Both the position numbers and the translations under genes were made by a program. The notes below the pieces were generated by a model. That model was not told where the DNA came from. It searched no databases and worked only from the letters and a program-made list of their open reading frames with translations. A stretch of DNA of 64,000 bases from Haloterrigena gelatinilytica (GTDB lineage Archaea; Halobacteriota; Halobacteria; Halobacteriales; Natrialbaceae), in the NCBI RefSeq assembly GCF_013342145.1, contig NZ_JABUQZ010000001.1:3038001-3102000 (forward strand), given 5' to 3'. Shown piece by piece: positions 58,498-64,000 of this stretch. Each line of letters begins with the position of its first letter. The first letter of the stretch is position 1.

Positions 58498-60456
58498 TCA
58501 GTTCTCGGCGTAGATCCGATCGACGCGGTCCTCGAACCGCTCGAGGATGACCCGCCGTTTCTTCTTCATCGTCGGCGTCAGCATGTCGTTCTCCTCGGTG
58601 AACTCCTGGGGGACGAGTTCGAACCGCTTGATCGTCTCGTGTTTCTCGAACTGCTGGTTGACGCGGTTGACCTCTTCCTGAACGTGCTCGCGGACGCGCT
58701 CGTCGTCGCACATCGCCTCGGGGTCGTCGGGCAGGTCGATCCCCTCCTCGTCGGCCCACTCGCGGACGTGGTTCGTGTTGGGGACCAGCAGCGCGCCGAT
58801 GAACTTCTCGCCGTCGCCGACGACCATCGCCTGCTCGACGACCTCGCTGGCCGCGAAGGCGTCCTCGATCGGCCCGGGCGCGACGTTCTTCCCCGTCGAG
58901 AGGACGATGATCTGCTTGAGCCGGTCCCGGAACTCGAGGTAGCCGTCGGGCCGGCGGTGGACGATGTCGCCAGTGCGGAACCACCGGGTGCCGTCGTCGC
59001 CCTCCGCGAACGCGCCCTGGGTCGCGCCGGGCTTGTTCCAGTAGCCCTCGGTGACGCTCGGCCCCGCGACGAGGAGTTCGCCGACCTCGCCGGGATCGTC
59101 GTCGAACGCCTCCTGATCGGCGACGGTTTCGTCGACCTTCAGGTCGACGTTGGACAGCGCCGGTCCGATGGTGCCGATCTCCGCGGCGTCCGGCGGGTTC
59201 GTCGAGACGACCGGCGAGGTCTCGGTCAGCCCGTACCCCTCGAAGATGGGCAGTCCCATGGCGTGATAGAGCCGACAGAGCTCCGTCGAGAGGCTGCCGC
59301 CGCCGCTGATCAGCAGATCGATGTTCCCGCCCAGCGCCTCGCGAACCGTCGAGAAGACGAGTTTGTCGGCGATGGCTTGCTTGGCCCGGAGGAGCGGTCC
59401 GGGCGAGTCGGCCTGCTGGTACGCGACGCCGACGTCGGTCGCCCACTCGAAGATCGTCTGTTTCGCGCCGGACTCGCTGGCCTGCTCGCGGATGCCGTCG
59501 TAGATCTTCTCGTAGACCCGGGGGACGCTCGTGGCCGTCGTCGGCCCGACGGTGCTGAAGTCCTCCCGGAGCGTGTCCGGGTTCTCGGCGTAGGCGATAC
59601 AGGAGCCGCTGGCGAACAGCACGAAGTGACCCGCCGTCCGCTCGAAGACGTGGGCCAGCGGCAGGTACGACATCGCCAGCGACTCCTCGTCTAACGTCGG
59701 CACGTCGTCGTCCCGGTCCGGCCTTCGGGCGAACCGCTTGCGGATCGCGTTGACGTTCGACCGGAAGTTCCAGTGGGTGAGCCGGACGCCCTTCGGCCGG
59801 CCGGTCGTCCCGCTGGTGTAGATCAGGCTCGCCAGATCGTCCAGTTCGACCGCGTCGAGTCGCTCCTCGTAGGCCTCGAGGTCGAACGTCTCAGCGCCGC
59901 GGTCGTAGACCTCGTCGAGCGTGTAGACGTCGGCGCGGTCGTCGTAGCCGTCGAGCTCGTCGATCGAGACGACGAACTCGAGGTCGAGTTCGTCCTCGAC
60001 TTCGAGGACTCGCTCGAGGAGCTCCTCGTTCTCGACGACGACGGCGTCGGCGTCGGGGTCGTCGAGCAGGTACGCGACCTGTCTCGGCGAGGAGCTCGTG
60101 TAGACGGTCGTGACGGCGGCGCCCGCGCTGAGGAGGGCGAAGTCACACTGGGCCCACTCCATTCGGGTGTTCGCGAACAGGCCAACGCGGTCGCCGGCGT
60201 CGATACCGAGGTCGTGAAAGCCCGCCGAGAGCTTGCGCACGATATCGCGCATCTCCGCGTAGGAGAGCGGACGGAACTCGCCGGGAGTCGCGGGCCGGAT
60301 CACCGAATCGGTCAGCGATCGATCGTAGACGCCGCCCTTGTACCGCTGGGCCGGTCGGTTCGCGTTTCGCTCGGCCGAGCGTTCGAACATCCGTCCGAGC
60401 GTCGTCTCCCGGATGGTCTCGTCCTCGTACTCTCGTTCCGCGTCCCGCCAGTCCAT
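58498..60456 (-). CDS. AMP-dependent synthetase/ligase, long-chain acyl-CoA synthetase type
   Basis: Protein of 652 residues. Adenylate-forming motifs: SLIYTSGTTGRPKGVRLTHWN near residue 212 (P-loop), YLPLAHVFERT, EGYGLTETSPV near 416, WFRTGDIVHRRPDGYLEFRDRLKQ near 500 and the closing MLTPTMKKKR lysine region. The length and the ERTAGHFVLFASGS segment fit long-chain acyl-CoA synthetases. The substrate is not decidable; fatty acids in a haloarchaeon would come from uptake or membrane-lipid-like metabolism. It is upstream of and on the same strand as the antiporter, 165 bases apart. Confidence 0.92.
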   Translation of the reverse strand: MDWRDAEREYEDETIRETTLGRMFERSAERNANRPAQRYKGGVYDRSLTDSVIRPATPGEFRPLSYAEMRDIVRKLSAGFHDLGIDAGDRVGLFANTRMEWAQCDFALLSAGAAVTTVYTSSSPRQVAYLLDDPDADAVVVENEELLERVLEVEDELDLEFVVSIDELDGYDDRADVYTLDEVYDRGAETFDLEAYEERLDAVELDDLASLIYTSGTTGRPKGVRLTHWNFRSNVNAIRKRFARRPDRDDDVPTLDEESLAMSYLPLAHVFERTAGHFVLFASGSCIAYAENPDTLREDFSTVGPTTATSVPRVYEKIYDGIREQASESGAKQTIFEWATDVGVAYQQADSPGPLLRAKQAIADKLVFSTVREALGGNIDLLISGGGSLSTELCRLYHAMGLPIFEGYGLTETSPVVSTNPPDAAEIGTIGPALSNVDLKVDETVADQEAFDDDPGEVGELLVAGPSVTEGYWNKPGATQGAFAEGDDGTRWFRTGDIVHRRPDGYLEFRDRLKQIIVLSTGKNVAPGPIEDAFAASEVVEQAMVVGDGEKFIGALLVPNTNHVREWADEEGIDLPDDPEAMCDDERVREHVQEEVNRVNQQFEKHETIKRFELVPQEFTEENDMLTPTMKKKRRVILERFEDRVDRIYAEN

Positions 60457-60635
60457 ATACGCGTGACAGTACCTCCCGAGCGATAAAACGTGCTAAAACT
60501 GCGGTCAGTTACCCTGCAGCACAGTTCGATTCCCGAACCGTTCCGAGAGCGGCTGTACGGGCCGATCGATCGCCCGTGACGAAAACTCTCGACGGGTTGG
60601 TCGCTCCTCGACCGTCGACGGACTCGAGTCCGTTC

Positions 60636-60717
60636 ATACGGTCTGCTGTAACGATTTACTGGCGCAACCGCAGAACGGGTCGCGGTTGCGCCGGAAATGA
60701 CTTACAGCAGACCGTAT
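60636..60717. repeat. Palindromic 82-base element, MITE-like or terminator
   Basis: Terminal inverted repeat of 16 bases, ATACGGTCTGCTGTAA at 60636-60651 with its exact complement TTACAGCAGACCGTAT at 60702-60717. Inside it, GGCGCAACCGC (60661-60671) pairs with GCGGTTGCGCC (60682-60692) around a ten-base loop. The right end touches the stop codon of the metallo-beta-lactamase gene (60717-60719). No target-site duplication is visible. It can act as a transcription terminator or be a dead mobile element. Confidence 0.8.
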
Positions 60718-61643
60718 CAGTCGCGCTCGTCGAGGTAACCGAGGACGCCGCGCGCGTTCATCGCGGCCTCGGCGCCGGCCTTGCGCTCCCCCCAGACGTC
60801 GGCCATCTCCTCGGAGTCGGCGAAGTAGTCGATCACGGCCGCGTCGTCCTCGAGTTCCGCGCGCTTCGCCGCGACGGTCGAGACCCACTCCTCGAGGACG
60901 GTCGCGTACGCGTCGAGCGCGTCCGCGGCGTCGTCGCCGACCTCGCGGGGCCCGAAGTGCGTGTAGAGGAGGACGTCCGGGTCGATCGATTTCAGGGTCT
61001 CGACGTCCTCGAGACACTGCTCCAGGTGGAAGTCCGACGGCGGCGAGGTCTCCCGGATCTCCTCGGTCTCGGGAACCCAGATACCCGCGGCGTCGCCCGT
61101 GAAGACGGCGTCGTTCGCGGGGTCCTCGAAGACGACCTGGTGGAAGGCGTGGCCCGGCGCCTCGTGGACCCGCAGCTCGTGGGCCCCGAGGTCGACGGTA
61201 TCCCCGTCCTCGATTTCGACGATTCGGTCCTCGTCGATCGGCGTCGGTTCGACGTAGAACTCCCACTGGTCGCCGACGGCGGCTTTCGTCCCCTCGACCA
61301 GCCGTGTCGGATCGACGAGCAGTCCCGCGCCCGGCGACGGGACGTAGACGTCCGCGTTCGGACACGCCTCGGCGAGGAAGCCCGCGCCGCCGGCGTGGTC
61401 GAGGTGGATGTGCGTGACCGCGACGGCCGCGAGCTCCTCGCGGCCGATCCCGAGCTCCTCGAGGGCTTCGAGGATCAGCTCGTGGTTAGTTCCGAGCCCG
61501 GTCTCGACGACGGCGGGCCGGTCGTCGTCGACGATGTAGACGGCGCCGTACTCCGGGGTATCGTACATTCCCGTGTCGATGTAGTAACAGTCCGTACAGT
61601 CGCCGGCCGTCACCTCGCGTACCGCACCGATCTCCGTGGCCAT
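60717..61643 (-). CDS. Metallo-beta-lactamase fold hydrolase
   Basis: Protein of 308 residues. The zinc motif THIHLDHAGGAGFLAE (H-x-H-x-D-H) lies near residue 77. Later ligands are the His in APGHAFHQVVF near 155, the Asp in AVFTGDAAGIWV near 175 and YTHFGPRE near 225. This is the glyoxalase II/lactonase/quinone-degrading branch rather than RNase Z, which has an extra exosite. C-terminal 70 residues form helices (DALDAYATVLEEWVSTVAAKR). Substrate unknown; hydroxyacylglutathione hydrolase is unlikely in an organism without glutathione. The gene's stop lies inside the palindromic element. Confidence 0.9.
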   Translation of the reverse strand: MATEIGAVREVTAGDCTDCYYIDTGMYDTPEYGAVYIVDDDRPAVVETGLGTNHELILEALEELGIGREELAAVAVTHIHLDHAGGAGFLAEACPNADVYVPSPGAGLLVDPTRLVEGTKAAVGDQWEFYVEPTPIDEDRIVEIEDGDTVDLGAHELRVHEAPGHAFHQVVFEDPANDAVFTGDAAGIWVPETEEIRETSPPSDFHLEQCLEDVETLKSIDPDVLLYTHFGPREVGDDAADALDAYATVLEEWVSTVAAKRAELEDDAAVIDYFADSEEMADVWGERKAGAEAAMNARGVLGYLDERD

Positions 61644-61855
61644 ACTGGTATCCCGTCAGCGTCGGAGATAAAGGCTGGCCCCGCCGGCGATCGACACCGA
61701 TCGGTCGCGTACGGTATCTGAGGGGCGCCGTCGCCGCGGGACGTCGGTCAGCGGTCCGACCGAACTAATCAAAGTCGTTACAGACTTTACACCGGCCTGC
61801 GTTGGCTATCGCAGATGCCGTTACGGCTCGCGGGCGGTTCGGCAGTGGGGGGATC

Positions 61856-63199
61856 ATGAGCGGCGCGCCGAGGCGCCGACGGGCCGAGCGATCGGCGCGG
61901 GTGCTTCCCCGGGCGGTCAGCGGGCTCGGGCTCCTGTCCGCCGGCGGATTCGGCGCGTGGTGTCTCTGGTTTCGGTCGCTGCTCACTCCGACGGCGGTCG
62001 TCGTCGGGCTCGTTACCGTCTTCCTCCCCGCGCTCGCGCTCGTCTGGGCCGGACGCAAGCTCGTCCGGAGCGGTATCAGCCGCGACCGGTACGGGCGAGT
62101 CGTTCGGTGGTCTTTCGGCGGCGCGATCGTCTTTCTGGCGGTCAACGGCTTCGTCATGGCGTTGTTCCCCTGGAACGGTCTCGCCGGTAACCTCGCCTGG
62201 GCGCAGTTCTCGCTGAACGCGGGGGCCGGAGCCGGCTTTCTCGTCGGCTACGTCGAAGCGCGAGCGATCCAGCGGGAGGTCGAGGCGACGGCCGCGGTCG
62301 CCCGCGCCGAGCAACTCGAGGAGGACCGCGAGTTGCTCACGTACCTCAGCGACCTCCTGCGCCACGAGGTGTTGAACAGCACCCAGATCATCGGCGGCCA
62401 CGCGACGTTGCTCCTCGAGGAGGCCGACGATTCGACGCGAGGGTCGCTCGAGGCGATCGACCGCGAAAGCGAGAAGTTGACCGACGTGATCGACGATATC
62501 CGCGCGATGTTGAACGCGACGCAGCCGTCGGCGGGCCGCGCCGTCGTCGCGCTCGACGACGTCCTGTCCGACGAGATAGCGGACGTAGAGCGGCGGTTCG
62601 ACGACGTCGAGGTCGAAGCGTCGGTTCCGGACGGCGTGCGCGTCGAGGGGAACGAGGGGATCGGGTGGATCTTCGCGAACCTCCTCGAGAACGCCGTCGA
62701 ACACAACGACGGCGAGTCGCCCCGCGTCGAGGTGACGGTCGCGACGACGGACGAAACCGTTACCGTCCGGATCGCGGACGACGGGCCCGGCATTCCGACG
62801 CCCGTCCGAGAGGCGCTGTTCGACCGCCGGTCCGACAACCACGGGTTGGGGCTGTACCTCGTCCGGATTCTGGCGACGCGGTACGGCGGGCGCGTCGATC
62901 TCGCGGAGACCGGACCCGACGGGAGCGTCTTCGCCGTGACGCTATCGCGGGCCGGCGGCGAGCGAACCACCGAGCCCCCGGATCGTCGTCGAACCGATTC
63001 GGATCCGGTGGCGGCGGCCGTCGGATCGCAGCGGACGGCCGACGCCGAAACGGCTGTCGTCGCCAGTGGGAGACGAAAACGGGAGTCGACGACGGAGACG
63101 ATCTCCGCCGATCGGGAACCGACCGAGACGAAACCGAACGAACGAGACGGGATCGACCGGACGCGGCCGACTTCGCCGCGGGACGGTCCCGAAATATAG
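61856..63199 (+). CDS. Membrane-bound sensor histidine kinase with long C-terminal tail
   Basis: Protein of 447 residues. Four membrane helices in residues 15-130, then the phosphoacceptor helix DLLRHEVLNSTQIIGGHATL near residue 165 (H in LRHEVLN). The ATPase domain shows ANLLENAVEHNDG (N box), VRIADDGPGIP (G1) and NHGLGLYLVRILATRYGG (G2). After the ATPase end at about residue 365 comes a tail of about 80 residues of Arg, Thr, Glu and Ser with no fold. No receiver gene is adjacent. ATG at 61856 is used; a TTG at 61802 would add 18 residues. Confidence 0.88.
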   Translation: MSGAPRRRRAERSARVLPRAVSGLGLLSAGGFGAWCLWFRSLLTPTAVVVGLVTVFLPALALVWAGRKLVRSGISRDRYGRVVRWSFGGAIVFLAVNGFVMALFPWNGLAGNLAWAQFSLNAGAGAGFLVGYVEARAIQREVEATAAVARAEQLEEDRELLTYLSDLLRHEVLNSTQIIGGHATLLLEEADDSTRGSLEAIDRESEKLTDVIDDIRAMLNATQPSAGRAVVALDDVLSDEIADVERRFDDVEVEASVPDGVRVEGNEGIGWIFANLLENAVEHNDGESPRVEVTVATTDETVTVRIADDGPGIPTPVREALFDRRSDNHGLGLYLVRILATRYGGRVDLAETGPDGSVFAVTLSRAGGERTTEPPDRRRTDSDPVAAAVGSQRTADAETAVVASGRRKRESTTETISADREPTETKPNERDGIDRTRPTSPRDGPEI

Positions 63200-63283
63200 T
63201 TGCCGCTGAACGGCGATACACACCCGATCGCATTCGTCCCTGCGATCGGTGTGTAAATCGTTTCGGCGGCGACTATCAGCCGA

Positions 63284-64000
63284 TCACCGCTCGTCGAGTC
63301 GCTCCTTCCACTCGCCGATCCCCGAGGGATCGAGGTGCACGTGGGCGTCCCCGACGTCCTCGAGGTCGCGCACCCGGTCGACCAGATCCGACTCGACGTC
63401 GTGGGCCTTCCGGAAGGGCATGTCGCCGTCGACCTCGACGTGGACCTCGACCTCGAGGACGGTGCCGTCGTAGAAGACGGTCAGGTCGTGGACGCCCTGA
63501 ACGTCGGGGTGGCTGCGGAGGGTCTCGACGATCTCCGTCCGTTTCTCGGGGCTCGCCGCGGCGCCGATGAGGTAGTCGACGTTCTCGCGGCCGATCTCGA
63601 CGCCCTGGTAGACGACCAGCAGGCTGACGAAGCCGCCGGCGATCGGATCGAGCAGCGGCTGGCCCAGCAGGACGCCGACGACGCCGACGACGGCGGCGAA
63701 GGAGGTGTAGATGTCGTTGAGGCAGTCGACCGCCAGCGCCTTGAGCGCGGTCGAGTTCAGCGCCTCGTTGATCGCCGTCGTGTAGCGGTAGACGAGGTAC
63801 ATGTCGGCGATCGAGAACGCGAGCGCCCCGAGCAGGAGCGGGCTGAACTCGACCTCGACGCCGTGGAGGATTCCCTGCGCGGACTCGTAGAGCAGGTTTA
63901 GCCCGAGGAGGGCGATAACGGCCCCGACGAACAGCGCCGTCAGCGGTTCGATCCGGTCGTGGCCGTGCGGATGGGTGTCGTCGGGCTCGTCGTAGGAACT
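63284..64000 (-). CDS. Cation diffusion facilitator family transporter, N-terminus outside window
   Basis: C-terminal 238 residues of a CDF protein; the frame runs off the right edge, so the first helices are missing. Visible: a His-rich loop DTHPHGHDRIE, membrane helices LTALFVGAVIALLGLNLLY, YLVYRYTTAINEALNS...ALAVDCLNDIYTSFAAVVGVVG with the metal-site pattern D-x3-D, and the cytoplasmic dimerisation domain PEKRTEIVETLRSHPDVQGVHDL with HVEVDGDMPF. CDF proteins export Zn, Fe, Mn or Co in exchange for protons. The metal is not readable from these parts. Convergent with the histidine kinase. Confidence 0.92.
   Translation of the reverse strand, partial: SSYDEPDDTHPHGHDRIEPLTALFVGAVIALLGLNLLYESAQGILHGVEVEFSPLLLGALAFSIADMYLVYRYTTAINEALNSTALKALAVDCLNDIYTSFAAVVGVVGVLLGQPLLDPIAGGFVSLLVVYQGVEIGRENVDYLIGAAASPEKRTEIVETLRSHPDVQGVHDLTVFYDGTVLEVEVHVEVDGDMPFRKAHDVESDLVDRVRDLEDVGDAHVHLDPSGIGEWKERLDER

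Noticed and set aside
1-64000. CRISPR array or restriction-modification or other defence island
   Set aside because: No regularly spaced repeats of 28-37 bases with unique spacers, no Cas-like protein and no methyltransferase were seen. The PD-(D/E)XK protein at 16850-17344 stands alone.

Overview
The window is chromosomal DNA from an extremely halophilic archaeon (class Halobacteria). The evidence is high GC, strongly acidic predicted proteins, leaderless or near-leaderless starts behind archaeal TATA boxes, twin-arginine signals on most exported proteins, and many haloarchaea-only families (DUF5789, DUF5790, DUF5806, HalOD1, Hvo_1808 surface proteins). It also carries archaeal core genes: a histone-fold doublet, an RPA-like protein, archaeal CCA-adding enzyme and type A RNase P RNA. 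A Natrialbales genus such as Haloterrigena or Natrinema is a guess, not shown by the sequence.

Layout. 1-12 kb: DUF192 protein (cut by the window edge), ABC exporter, small acidic proteins, creatininase, MptD-like pterin aldolase, NAD-dependent glucose-6-phosphate dehydrogenase (azf), aldo/keto reductase, DUF309, M29 aminopeptidase, YhhQ-type transporter, cold-shock protein, PadR regulator, HalOD1 protein. 12.6-17.5 kb: a CAT-anticodon tRNA, a 42-residue protein missed by length filters, MoaB, two overlapping CobW/COG0523 metallochaperones divergent from a NikR-like regulator, a PD-(D/E)XK protein and tRNA-Asn. 17.6-22.2 kb: CCA-adding enzyme, then a histone deacetylase-like protein, a histone doublet and an RpaC-like ssDNA-binding protein on the minus strand. 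22.5-28.8 kb: tRNA-Arg(GCG) followed by copies of its own 3' end, a FilR1 regulator, three Tat-exported proteins (one a curlin-like repeat protein with a polylysine tail), RNase P RNA and an AMMECR1 protein.

29-45 kb: a winged-helix regulator with two small membrane proteins, a sensor-domain membrane protein, a two-gene ABC transporter, an M48 protease, nicotinate phosphoribosyltransferase, two tandem Hvo_1808 surface proteins with HExxH motifs, an isochorismatase-fold hydrolase, a thioesterase, a Tat-exported serpin, an M23-like protein and a lipoate ligase-like protein. 45-64 kb: a Tat-exported lyase-like protein, DUF5806, thiolase, tungsten aldehyde:ferredoxin oxidoreductase, DUF2391, an HxlR/DoxX/VOC cassette of different base composition, a split MgtE-type transporter, an antiporter with a TrkA domain, an acyl-CoA synthetase, a metallo-beta-lactamase fold hydrolase, a histidine kinase and a cation diffusion facilitator cut by the right edge.

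The gaps are informative. Three good copies and one diverged copy of a ~95-base element share flanks around a hairpin whose stem changes on both sides. The 3' ends of tRNA-Arg and of the thiolase gene are duplicated just downstream of themselves. An 82-base palindrome touches the stop codon of the metallo-beta-lactamase gene. Palindromes sit on the promoters of cspA, nikR and the curlin-like gene.
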